Below are positions 9,757-17,246 of a DNA stretch of 64,000 nt, piece after piece (positions within the stretch are counted from its first letter, which is position 1; the number at the start of each line of letters is the position of its first letter). The DNA comes from Streptomyces griseochromogenes (GTDB taxonomy: Bacteria > Actinomycetota > Actinomycetes > Streptomycetales > Streptomycetaceae), in NCBI RefSeq assembly GCF_001542625.1, contig NZ_CP016279.1, forward strand, positions 9,424,001 to 9,488,000. Reading direction: 5' to 3'. Below the pieces are notes generated by a model. The model did not search any database. It saw only the letters and a list, made by a program, of their open reading frames with translations, and was not told the DNA's origin. A program made the position numbers and the translations under genes.

Positions 9757-10221
9757 ATGGACGCTTCCACTGAAGTCCGTTTGCGCAACCTCCTCGTTGC
9801 CCTGGCTGATCAAGCGTTGGACGTGGCCACGAGTGCCGTGATGCTGGCCGACCCCATCGAGGGCCCCTTACACGGCCTCCGCTACATGAGCGAGATCAAG
9901 AGACGTTTCGAGAGTTTGGAGTGCCTTGTTGTCGCAGCACTCCGCCACAGCGGCGTCTCGTGGGACGTGATTGCCAGTCGGTCTGGCGTGACACGTCAGT
10001 CCTTGCATCGGCGGTTGAGCAGTTCCGTCGACGATGAAGTCGAGTTTTCACAGAGGCACCCAGACATGAATGAAGCAGACATCTTCCGCAACCTGGGCAT
10101 ATTGGCTGCCGCCATCCAGTCCTATCAGGCACGCCTACCCGACCTCTTGGACGAGGGTGTATTTGTCGCCGACGAGCGTAGACATCGGCCCGGATGGTGG
10201 TGGCCCGAACGCGACAAGTAG
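9757..10221 (+). CDS. Helix-turn-helix protein, 154 aa
   Basis: The start is taken at the ATG at 9757 (MDASTEVRLRNLL); an in-frame ATG at 9727 would run into the inverted repeat. A helix-turn-helix is visible at about 73-95 (SWDVIASRSGVTRQSLHRRL), preceded by helical segments. The C-terminal part (FRNLGILAAAIQSYQARLPD) is helical and ends in a Trp-rich tail (RPGWWWPERDK). It is probably a DNA-binding regulator of this two-gene divergent module. Confidence 0.65.
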   Translation: MDASTEVRLRNLLVALADQALDVATSAVMLADPIEGPLHGLRYMSEIKRRFESLECLVVAALRHSGVSWDVIASRSGVTRQSLHRRLSSSVDDEVEFSQRHPDMNEADIFRNLGILAAAIQSYQARLPDLLDEGVFVADERRHRPGWWWPERDK

Positions 10222-10638
10222 GTCGGTGGAGCCATCACTGGCAAGTCAAGTTGCTCCACCGGTCTGCCTCTCGATGCGAACTATGGGCACGGTGGTCGCT
10301 GAGGTCTGCCGGGCACGTCAGACGGTCGCTCAGGGCCAGCGGCGGTCGCGGCTGGTCGCGATGGTTGCTGTACTTCGCTGCTGTACAGCCACCGGCTTTG
10401 CTGGCCGACCACCGCTTTAGGAGCGAGGTTGGGCGATCGCTGACGTGACCTGTGGATTCCCTGCGTTGGCCAGAGTAGGCCGAGGGCACCCCTGTGGTCC
10501 CCCGGTTCCCCGTGAGTCCCCGTCCGTTCTGGCACGAGAGTGGCACGCGAGGGGCCGTCTGCTCCTGACAAGTGGATCACCTCGCCCAGGTGTCAGGAGC
10601 TGTGCCGACGGCCCCCACCACGGCTCCGGGGTGGGGCG
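10222..10638. other. Non-coding spacer with boundary unit 2
   Basis: No gene is supported. It contains two ctgctgtac/ttgctgtac direct copies (about 10366-10386) and the boundary unit at 10405-10549. Confidence 0.5.
10405..10549. repeat. Cargo boundary unit 2
   Basis: The first 31 bases match 9181-9211 with two differences; ttccccgtgagtccccg (10506-10522) and paired tggcacg motifs (10529-10549) follow at the same spacing as in boundary unit 1. Confidence 0.55.
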
Positions 10639-11007
10639 TTATGGGGAGTTGGCTGCGCCTTCGCCAGGCGGGGGTGGGCTCTCGGTTGGGGCATCCAGTT
10701 GGGTTCTGTCGAGGAGTCTTATGTACAGCTCGACGCGATCTGGGCCATCCGGGAGCTGCCCTATCTCCTCCGTTATGCAGTGATGCAGTGCCCGCCGCTC
10801 GATCTCCGTCCGCCGGATGCGCTCTTCAGTCCAGCGGTCCCTGACTCTGCCATGGTGATCTACCCACCAGGTCCGGCACTCCTTGAGCATCAAGGGCAGC
10901 AACCCCACCGCCGCGAGCAGGACGATGACCCACCATGGGGCTCCGCTCGCTGCTGCGCCGACTGAGCTAGTGGCGCCAATCAACGGCGACGTGAGGGATG
11001 AAGCCAT
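10639..11007 (-). CDS. Membrane-anchored hypothetical protein, 122 aa
   Basis: The ATG at 11007 is preceded by AAAGGAAGC at good spacing. The N terminus is short; one membrane helix lies at about 25-42 (WVIVLLAAVGLLPLML), followed by a charged, Arg-rich cytoplasmic domain (RVRDRWTEERIRRTEIERRALHH, cited in part) and a Pro-rich end. No family is recognised. It lies downstream of, and in the same direction as, the HTH gene at 11260, but two terminators separate them. Confidence 0.6.
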   Translation of the reverse strand: MASSLTSPLIGATSSVGAAASGAPWWVIVLLAAVGLLPLMLKECRTWWVDHHGRVRDRWTEERIRRTEIERRALHHCITEEIGQLPDGPDRVELYIRLLDRTQLDAPTESPPPPGEGAANSP

Positions 11008-11097
11008 GATTGCTTCCTTTCGTGCCTCGCGCAGCGGGCGTGGCGGTAGTTGGCCGGAACGCCTGCAGGCATCGACGAATCAGAGATTCCGGGCATG

Positions 11098-11130
11098 AAA
11101 AAGGCCCGAGCGAGTCGCTCGGGCCCTAGA
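11098..11130 (-). terminator. Minus-strand intrinsic terminator
   Basis: Read on the minus strand, gggcccgagcga/tcgctcgggcc forms a strong stem followed by TTTTT. It lies downstream of the HTH gene at 11260. Confidence 0.75.
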
Positions 11131-11169
11131 GGAGGGGTCCCTGTGTCATCTCCAGATCCGCCTGGGCAG

Positions 11170-11204
11170 CAAAAAGGCCGCTCCGGCGCTTCGGAACGGC
11201 CTGC
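11170..11204 (-). terminator. Second minus-strand intrinsic terminator
   Basis: On the minus strand, aggccgttcc and a complementary ggagcggcct arm enclose a short loop and are followed by TTTTT. It lies 56 bases after the stop of the HTH gene and just before the other terminator. Confidence 0.7.
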
Positions 11205-11259
11205 ACCGCGTACCACGCGACCAGCGTTGGGGACTATCTGCGCACGCTGTGGCGGATTC

Positions 11260-11502
11260 TCAAGAATCTGGGGCGGGTTGGCGTCTCCGTGGAATCTCGG
11301 GCATCGGAGGTGTCTCGCCAGGGCTGATGAGCTCCCGGGTCCATTCGTCCCGGTGCGCCTTTGGAAGCTCTGTCAGGTCGTACCGGATCTGCCCTCGTCC
11401 AGACCCGTAGGTAGTGATGCGACCCTCATGAGCCCAGCGTCGGAGTGTGCTGGCGGGCCGGCCAGTCCAGTAGGCGGCGGCCTCTGGATCGATGAGAACC
11501 AT
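11260..11502 (-). CDS. Small helix-turn-helix protein (MerR/excisionase-like), 80 aa
   Basis: The ATG at 11502 is preceded by AAGGGACGG. The N-terminal half (DPEAAAYWTGRPASTLRRWA) is a MerR-type helix-turn-helix as found in excisionases and small phage repressors, followed by the wing-like GRITTYGSGRGQIRYDL and a Pro/Arg-rich tail. It could be a leftover recombination directionality factor of an earlier insertion or a small regulator. It is separate from the xis next to the integrase. Confidence 0.7.
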   Translation of the reverse strand: MVLIDPEAAAYWTGRPASTLRRWAHEGRITTYGSGRGQIRYDLTELPKAHRDEWTRELISPGETPPMPEIPRRRQPAPDS

Positions 11503-12472
11503 GCAGCCGTCCCTTATCTGGGTTCAGGCTCTTTAGGCATGCAGGTAACACGAGGATGACAGACGTTACGCTCGCCCAGGTCAGAGATGCAAGGGGTTGC
11601 ATAGATCGTTGTCGACGGATCGACGGAGCGACCTGGTCGGAGCCCCTTGGCGCCGACCAGGTCCTGCCCCCGGCCGTCTGCTCACGTGGACCTAGTTTGG
11701 AAGATCGCGTACGTGGGCGGCGCGTGACCTGCAGTTCCCCTGACCTGCGCCTTCACGTCGGTAGGTCTGTGACTCCCCGTTGTTCCCCGACGAACTCCGT
11801 CCCGTAGGGCATGCGTAGGGCACGCCTACAGCCTGGTCGTGACCCAGGGGGCGATCAGGATGATCAACGTCATGACCTCCCTGATGAGTGCGAGCACCCG
11901 CGTTGCGGTCTCCGTCCGGGATTTAGCTTGATCGGGCTTGGCGTCACTCGCTGTTGTGACCCGCCGTACCCGCCAACACATTGCATTGCAATGCCTTGAT
12001 GGGTACGGTGTAGCTACACAGTTGGGGGACTTTGTAGCGTCACAGAGGGCGACTTGCGACTGTGATGTCTCGACGCCACACACGTCGACTCCTTCTGGGC
12101 ATAAGGCCGTAGCCGTGCAGCATGATCCGGCAAAGATGAATGCTGCGCGGCTTTTGGCGTGCTTGTGGTGCAACTAGCCCAGAACCGTAGCGCGTTGACA
12201 CCCCAGACGCCTCGGGGACGTGGCGGGCAAGGCATGAAAGTGACTGTGCTCACAGTCTGGCACGCCCACGCTTCGCCTAACCCACCACTCTCCCCGGCTC
12301 CCATCCCGTACGCCGTCGCCCCACGCGCTTTCCAACTGTGGTGGTGGGCTCTGGAGCGGCGAACGGGGCCGTTCACCTGCGTTCACGAGCGGCCGGTCGT
12401 GAAAGCGGCTACCGGCTTCGGTCCCGTCTGAACGCCGGTGAACGGCGCTGGATGAGACGGAAACTGAGACGG
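11503..12472. other. 970 bp without a convincing gene
   Basis: It contains gactccccgttgttccccg (11771-11789), a degenerate member of the boundary class, two perfect palindromes (gcattgcaatgc at 11983-11994 and gtgtagctacac at 12008-12019) that look like operator sites of a lost or unrecognised gene, and at about 12280-12320 a copy of the left arm of the long inverted repeat at 16825. Confidence 0.5.
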
Positions 12473-13333
12473 TCAGCTGGCACTGCGACGACGGCTTCCG
12501 CGCAGAGACAGCAGTCTGCGGGGTCGTCTGCCCGCCGCGCGGCGTAGCTCCGCGTATCGGGTCACTGAGTCTGGACTCGCAGTCCGCACCCACACAGGGG
12601 CCCCGATCAAAATGCGGTCTGCGCCCCGTCTGTTGTCGCGGAAGTCCCAACGGCTCTGAGTCAACTCGACATCGGTGTAGATCTGAGCGAACCACTCACA
12701 GTCGTGAGCGTGTGCGAGAGTGAGCCCGCGGGTCCAAGGTTCCTCATGATCGGTCCCAGGGTGCTCACTACCTTGATTCAGAGCCATGTGCAGCGCCTCA
12801 ACGGAAAGCGATTCAGGATCGTCCCACTGAGACGTGTTCCGAGTGCCACGGCTCTCCAGCAGCTCCGCAATAGCATACCAAGCAGAGGAGAACCAGCCGG
12901 CTGCCGGGGCGTCTGAAGGTCGAAAGGGGTGGCCAGGGAAGCTGTCCAGGCTACCGAAGAGGACTAGATCGACTTGTCGGCCTTGGATACTACTTGTTCT
13001 GACATGGAGTACTGCGCCCTTGTCTCGCTCCGGCCCACCGATGAACCGCGCGATGTGAACCTGACCGACGCCTTTGGCGAAGCGAGCGGGAGGCGGTGAG
13101 CTGAAAGCGGAGACGGCCTGGTCCCCGATCGCCCTTTCGATTTTGCGAGCCTTTTCGCGGCGGGTGAGACCCGCCCGCTCTCGGTTTCCAACCTCTGCCC
13201 CGACGCCTTGCGGGGCAGCCTTAAGGGTCCAGCTCAGCTGACTGTCCCAGGTGACGCCGTTGTCGGACGCGATCTCGTCGACGCGGCGCTCTGACCAGTA
13301 CAGGTAACTACCGGCGTCGGCTTCCCTCACCAC
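12473..13333 (-). CDS. Hypothetical protein, 286 aa (cargo module D)
   Basis: The GTG start at 13333 follows GGAGAAGTG at suitable distance and lies 3 bases after the stop of the upstream gene. The N terminus SYLYWSERRVDEIASDNGV and the central VHIARFIGG...VDLVLFGSLDSFPG are reminiscent of the DUF7019/SAVMC3_10250-type actinobacterial family (from memory, weak). There is no signal peptide or membrane segment; the C terminus is very Arg-rich (RRAAGRRPRRLLSLRGSRRR). It is in an operon with a coiled-coil/CxxC protein. The role is unknown. Confidence 0.7.
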   Translation of the reverse strand: MVREADAGSYLYWSERRVDEIASDNGVTWDSQLSWTLKAAPQGVGAEVGNRERAGLTRREKARKIERAIGDQAVSAFSSPPPARFAKGVGQVHIARFIGGPERDKGAVLHVRTSSIQGRQVDLVLFGSLDSFPGHPFRPSDAPAAGWFSSAWYAIAELLESRGTRNTSQWDDPESLSVEALHMALNQGSEHPGTDHEEPWTRGLTLAHAHDCEWFAQIYTDVELTQSRWDFRDNRRGADRILIGAPVWVRTASPDSVTRYAELRRAAGRRPRRLLSLRGSRRRSAS

Positions 13334-13336
13334 TAC

Positions 13337-13711
13337 TTACACTTCTCCGATCAAATGATTGCCGTGGATCTTGGCGGCTCGCTTCCAGCCACACGCCGAG
13401 CATCGCTCCAGGTAGGCGTACGGAGACGCGTCCATGGCATCGATCTCCGGCATGACTTTGAAGTTTTGCCGGTTGTGTACTCGTCCGCAGGGCACATCAG
13501 CCGAGTGATACACCGTCAGTTCAGGGCCGGGCGTGATGCGCACGAGACAGGGAAGCCTCGCGCTGGCATCTCCCAGCTGACTGATCTCTCGATCGATCTC
13601 CGAGAGCTCAGAGTTGAGGGCACGCTGCAGTTTCTGAATCCTCTTGTTGTGGTCGTCCAGGATCTTGAGCTTGCGGAGCCGAAGTGCCTGCACTCGGTCA
13701 GCGAACGACAC
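13337..13711 (-). CDS. Coiled-coil protein with C-terminal CxxC, 124 aa
   Basis: The GTG start at 13711 directly follows GGGGGAGG. Residues about 5-48 form an amphipathic, heptad-like helix (LRLRKLKILDDHNKRIQKL and on). The C-terminal half carries cysteines at LPC, VPCGRVHNR and ERCSACGW, which could bind zinc. It is the first gene of a two-gene operon with the 286 aa protein. I do not recognise the family. Lower GC and unusual composition support recent acquisition. Confidence 0.65.
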   Translation of the reverse strand: MSFADRVQALRLRKLKILDDHNKRIQKLQRALNSELSEIDREISQLGDASARLPCLVRITPGPELTVYHSADVPCGRVHNRQNFKVMPEIDAMDASPYAYLERCSACGWKRAAKIHGNHLIGEV

Positions 13712-14550
13712 GCCTCCCCCTAAGAGGTGCTAAGCGAGATGAATACTTCTTAGTAGCTAGATGTCGGTCGCGTCCCCCGGTCGACCGCCTTTGAGGGAAC
13801 TTTGGTGGTTCCACGGCGCCGCTAGGCTGGAGTGTGCTAAACGCGAGCGTCGGCCGAACGCCGTTGCTGGGGCTCTCAGCTTGGGAAGCTCGGGTGCCCT
13901 AGGGGCAGTTGGGCTTCTGATCTGCGGGGGAGCGGGCTGGCGCCCCTCGACGCTGGCGGCTCGTTGCCCGCCGTTCCCCGTGACTCCCCGCCCAACCTGG
14001 CACGGATGTGGCACGGCCCAAGCTGAGCGCTGGATGGGCCAGTGCTTGGCCGTTTCGGAGCGTGTGAGTTCGGTTCTCCGGGCTTAGGCATGGCTCTACC
14101 AGTGCCGCAGAGGAACGGGCGTGGCCTGGGGGCGTCGCCTGGGACCTCTGTCACTGACGGTCACCGTTGGCCACTGTTGTGCGGCCTTGGACGGCCCAGA
14201 GACGGACCGAAACCCCAGACAGCGCCCTCAGCCTCCTCCAGCGCCTTCTGGACCAGGTTGTTCGCGTGGGCCGAACTTCCCTTGAGGAGCTTCGCGTAGA
14301 AGCGATAGAGCACGGCCAGCACACCGTCGACGCTACCTTGAGATCGGACAGGTCTGGGACGACTCGGCTCCCACGTGCCTCCGACCAGTGCGAACGTCTG
14401 GATCGTCGCAGGTCCTTATGCCTGATAACTGCTGGACGTCCCGGACAAAAAGTCTGGTTCGGTGGACAGGGATGCCTCCTCGTTGTCACGCTCTTCCTGT
14501 TCCACGGAAGCAGGTTTACGACTTTATAGATGCCTGGCGAGGGGGTATCG
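13712..14550. other. 839 bp non-coding spacer with boundary repeats
   Basis: It holds ttccccgtgactccccg (13974-13990) with paired tggcacgg motifs (13997-14016), and a cggcccagagacgg arm repeat (14191-14205). On the minus strand around 14190-14300 the reading VLYRFYAKLLKG...ALEEAE resembles an integrase C terminus, but it is interrupted upstream and too short to call. Confidence 0.45.
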
Positions 14551-15498
14551 GTGCAGCGATATGGGATGCAAGATCGAAATGCGAGGATCGGCCCTTTACA
14601 GTCCTGGCTGATTCGGGAAAAGTATCGCGCTGGCCTCAGTTTCGGAGAACTTGCCGCGTTGACATTTATCTCGAAATCTTCGCTGCATCGCGCCACGCAA
14701 GGGTTCGAAATGCCTAGTCGGCAAGTCTTCGAAGCATTCGTTCGAGGTTGCGGATCGGACCTCAATACTGCCGATGAGGAATGGCGGAAGGCCGAATCGG
14801 TAAACTCCTTGTTTGGCTTCGCGACAATGTCGATTCATCCCGATGACGTTGCCACTCACAACGAGTTGCGTAGCGCTCTGGGGCGCCTCATGAAGCGGAA
14901 AGGGTTGACTTTGCGGCAGATCGAAAAGATGGCTGAGCAGCGGAGCGTCAAGCTCCGCAGAAGCACGCTCGGTGATGCTCTCAGTGGGCGTCAGAATTTC
15001 AGCCGTAGTTCAACTAGCGAGCTTGCGCGCACCTGCGGTGAGGCGGAGAGTTCGGTCCAAGCATGGGATGAGGCATGGGAGCGCGCTGAGCGTGATAGAA
15101 GAAGTAGAAACGGTCATTTGGGTGGGATGCATAGACTGCCAGCGGGTGCCAGGCAGTACGTTGAACTCGGTATTGAAGAGATATTTCAGGTCTGCGAGCG
15201 ATACAACATCCCGAGCGCAGAGATAGATATGTACATTCGCGGGCGAGTTGAGCTCAGACGTATCTCGAATTCGCGAACTTTCTGGGGTGATCCTCCCGAG
15301 TCGTGGAGGGTTTCTGTGTCGAACCCTGCCAATGACGTATCGGGTCGAATTGAAGAGGCTCTGAGGGGGGTTCTGGTGAAGAGGCTTTCCTTTCCCTTGG
15401 ACTGGTCGCTGTTGCGTGGACTCACGAGTTCCGTTCTTCACGCGCTGGGGAAAGATGCAGACGCCGATGGAGTCAGCGGCGTGGAAATGACTAAATGA
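14551..15498 (+). CDS. HTH-domain protein, 315 aa (XRE-like)
   Basis: The start is placed at the GTG at 14551, six bases after GAGGGGG; an ATG at 14530 lacks such a site. Two helix-turn-helix-like regions are visible: one near 20-60 (SFGELAALTFISKSSLHRAT) and one near 100-150 (LTLRQIEKMAEQRSVKLRRST). The C-terminal half contains EEIFQVCERYNIPSAEIDMY and no recognised catalytic motif. The base composition is clearly less GC-rich than its neighbours. It resembles AICE and phage XRE regulators that sense or gate an unknown partner. Confidence 0.7.
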   Translation: MQRYGMQDRNARIGPLQSWLIREKYRAGLSFGELAALTFISKSSLHRATQGFEMPSRQVFEAFVRGCGSDLNTADEEWRKAESVNSLFGFATMSIHPDDVATHNELRSALGRLMKRKGLTLRQIEKMAEQRSVKLRRSTLGDALSGRQNFSRSSTSELARTCGEAESSVQAWDEAWERAERDRRSRNGHLGGMHRLPAGARQYVELGIEEIFQVCERYNIPSAEIDMYIRGRVELRRISNSRTFWGDPPESWRVSVSNPANDVSGRIEEALRGVLVKRLSFPLDWSLLRGLTSSVLHALGKDADADGVSGVEMTK

Positions 15499-15731
15499 GC
15501 AGCCCGTTTCTTCTGGCGTGGACTGATAGTGCCGGCTGTAGGGGGGCGGCACTGACCCGTGGGTAATCGGTACCCGTCGCAGTGTGCAACGGCGACCAAC
15601 CTTCCCTACAGGCCGTGTAGTTGGCCAGGCCAGGGGCTCTCAAGGTCCGTATCATGAGTCACGCTCGCTAGTTCTTCCTCTTGAGCGCTGCGTACCCCGT
15701 TGTCGATCTGTATGCAGCGGGTGGCAGCTTG

Positions 15732-15751
15732 CTTTGACAGTTCCGTCAAAG
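15732..15751. promoter_or_regulatory. Inverted repeat upstream of small membrane protein
   Basis: ctttgacagttccgtcaaag has 7 bp arms and a 6 base centre. It lies about 30 bp before the 15781 start and contains a TTGACA-like box. It is a possible promoter/operator. Confidence 0.4.
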
Positions 15752-15780
15752 CAACACTGGAAGAACAGGAGGGGCGTGTG

Positions 15781-15906
15781 GTGGAAGGCCCGATCGAGCG
15801 GAAACCGCGCAGGAGTTGGACTTGGCTCGAAAGGTGGCAAGTCGCACTAGCTGCGGCAGGTCTGCTGGTGGCGGTCATCGCCACGGTGGGGCAGTTCGTC
15901 CATTAG
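15781..15906 (+). CDS. Tiny membrane protein, 41 aa
   Basis: The GTG start at 15781 (or the adjacent GTG at 15778) sits behind AGGAGGGG. The product is VEGPIERKPRRSWTWLERWQ followed by a hydrophobic helix (VALAAAGLLVAVIATV) and GQFVH: a basic head, aromatic belt and single membrane span. A longer in-frame reading starts at 15700, but the ribosome site favours the short form. Two stem-loops follow the gene. The function is unknown. Confidence 0.45.
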   Translation: MEGPIERKPRRSWTWLERWQVALAAAGLLVAVIATVGQFVH

Positions 15907-15950
15907 GACGTCCACCTACGAACCCGTCGCGATCGGGAGCTGCGTGCGCA

Positions 15951-16028
15951 GCGAGCCCGGTCTCGTGAAGCGCGACCGGGCTCGTGAACTGCGCGGAGGG
16001 CCTAGCTCTGGCAGGAGCTGGGCCCTCT
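15951..16028 (+). terminator. Two consecutive terminator-like stem-loops
   Basis: gagcccggtc/gaccgggctc (15951-15981) is a perfect 10 bp stem. A second stem, gagggcctagctc/gagctgggccctc (15999-16028), is followed by tgtttgcttg. They close the module that ends with the tiny membrane protein. Confidence 0.6.
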
Positions 16029-16318
16029 GTTTGCTTGTTAAGGCTCATTGCCAAGCAAAGAGAACAGTACAGCGGCGGGAGGCTGAAAGCCATGGTGCGT
16101 CGTTGAGCAGGCCTTTTAGGAAGAGCGGATGCCTGTTCTCGCATTGCTGATCTGCCAGTCCGCCATGTGCCCGGAAGGCGCTACACGCAGAGCCGGCCGC
16201 CTGCGTGAAGGGGCTCAGATCGACGGGCTCAGCACGTCGATGAGCCATGTGTGAGCCGTGCACTCCCGGACGATTGTTGCATCGGCGCCCGACCTGGTAG
16301 TTCCCGGGTCATGCTCAG

Positions 16319-16376
16319 CGGTCTCGCAAACCGTCGTGGCGCGAGTCACCGTGGGTTCAAATCCCACACCCACCAC
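16319..16376 (+). pseudogene. 3' fragment of a tRNA-Ser (relic attachment site)
   Basis: From the anticodon loop to the acceptor end this reads as the 3' part of a type II tRNA: an anticodon-stem strand (aaccgtcg), a long variable arm (tggcgcgagtca), a T arm gtggg-ttcaaat-cccac and the acceptor strand acccacca. No matching 5' half lies upstream. Where an intact Streptomyces tRNA-Ser would carry CGA, this reads CGC, so it is not functional. A tRNA 3' half starting near the anticodon loop is the usual att core left by AICEs and phages. The isotype is from memory of Streptomyces tRNA-Ser. Confidence 0.75.
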
Positions 16377-16383
16377 GCAGGTT

Positions 16384-16420
16384 GAAGGCCCCTGACCAGG
16401 AACATCGGTCGGGGGCCTTC
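16384..16420 (+). terminator. Terminator stem-loop behind the tRNA fragment
   Basis: gaaggcccctgacc and ggtcgggggccttc pair with one wobble around a 9 base loop. It probably travelled with the tRNA fragment. Confidence 0.6.
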
Positions 16421-16450
16421 GTCATGCTCGGGGCCCGTGGGTGACCGCGA

Positions 16451-16492
16451 TTCCCCGTGAGTTCCCGGTCCATCGGGCACGCGGGGGGCACG
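16451..16492. repeat. Cargo boundary unit, degenerate copy
   Basis: ttccccgtgagttcccgg followed by gggcacg and gggcacgg motifs; same class as 9281, 10506 and 13974. Confidence 0.5.
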
Positions 16493-16493
16493 G

Positions 16494-16787
16494 TCAGTCT
16501 TCGGCGGGACTGGGTGCCGTGAGGTCGACCCAAATCCACGGCTTGCGATCCCAGTCGCGCACCTTGCCTATGACTAGGTCGACGGTCGCTCCCACTGGCG
16601 GCAGATCCTGCACGAGTCGCTTCACTCCCGGCTCGCTTCCGCGACGAATCGTGTCCAACGAAGCTCCCACAGGTTCGTATCCGTTTAGCTCCGCCATGAG
16701 GCCCCATGGCTCGTGACTGGTGATCGTTGCTTGGACTGTCTCGCCTTGTCGAGGCTCGCTGAGGGGGCGTCTCGGTTCATCTGCCAT
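16494..16787 (-). CDS. S1-like RNA-binding domain protein, 97 aa
   Basis: The ATG at 16787 is preceded by GGAGGAT at ideal spacing; the longer reading upstream crosses the inverted repeat. The product reads as one OB-fold of S1 type (GETVQATITSHEPWGLMAEL, then PVGATVDLVIGKVRDWD). It is similar in layout to the chromosomal S1 protein at 25254, just outside attR. It may bind RNA or single-stranded DNA. It lies next to the long inverted repeat, so a role at an origin is possible but unproven. Confidence 0.7.
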   Translation of the reverse strand: MADEPRRPLSEPRQGETVQATITSHEPWGLMAELNGYEPVGASLDTIRRGSEPGVKRLVQDLPPVGATVDLVIGKVRDWDRKPWIWVDLTAPSPAED

Positions 16788-16824
16788 TGCGGCATCCTCC
16801 TCCTCAACCCACCACTCTCCCCAG

Positions 16825-16973
16825 CTTCCATCCCGTCCGCCGTCGACCCACACCGCTGTGGAGCGGGCGTGGTTCATGGCGTCCAGGTGGAGCGCGCCAC
16901 TGTACGAACGACCTGGACGCCATGGGCCGCGTCTGCTCGGCTCTGCCTGGGTCGACGGTGGACGGGATGGAAG
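16825..16973. repeat. Long two-part inverted repeat, candidate origin or regulatory structure
   Basis: The outer arms 16825-16850 and 16948-16973 (26 bp, one mismatch) and the inner arms 16875-16888 and 16911-16924 (14 bp, perfect) nest around a 22 base loop. The DNA could form a long cruciform or, single-stranded, a large hairpin like single-strand origins of rolling-circle replicons. The stretch 16788-17246 holds no gene I can support. The function is inferred only. Confidence 0.65.
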
Positions 16974-17246
16974 CCCACCACGCTCGCTACGATGTGCCCG
17001 CGGCCGGGAACGGCGCCCCCTTCCACCCGGTGCCGGCCGATCCCCCGCCGGAGGCATCGTCTGTGACCATGGGCCGCGAACGTGTCGGGTGCTCGCCTCA
17101 TGCCCTCCGGGCCTATCCACAGTGGGCGGGCGTCGGCGCAGCCGGGGCGGAGCGGGCCGAAGGCAGGAGCGGCGCCCCGAGCGGAGCCGGGAAGCCCGCC
17201 CGGCGGAGCGGAGCGCAGCCGGGTGCTTGATGAAGGAGAGAAGGTT

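Larger units (their letters stand above)
15907..16493. other. Spacer: terminators, tRNA-Ser fragment, boundary repeat
   Basis: Apart from the terminators, tRNA fragment and boundary repeat listed separately I see no gene in this stretch. Confidence 0.5.

Noticed and set aside
11826..12173. Minus-strand open frame of 115 aa in the 11.5-12.5 kb gap
   Set aside because: No ribosome site, random composition, and it crosses two palindromes. Treated as non-coding.
14151..14765. Minus-strand frame region with an integrase-like end (FYAKLLKG, ALEEAE)
   Set aside because: Only about 40 residues look right, no catalytic motifs precede them in frame, and the match is from memory. Mentioned only as a possible relic.
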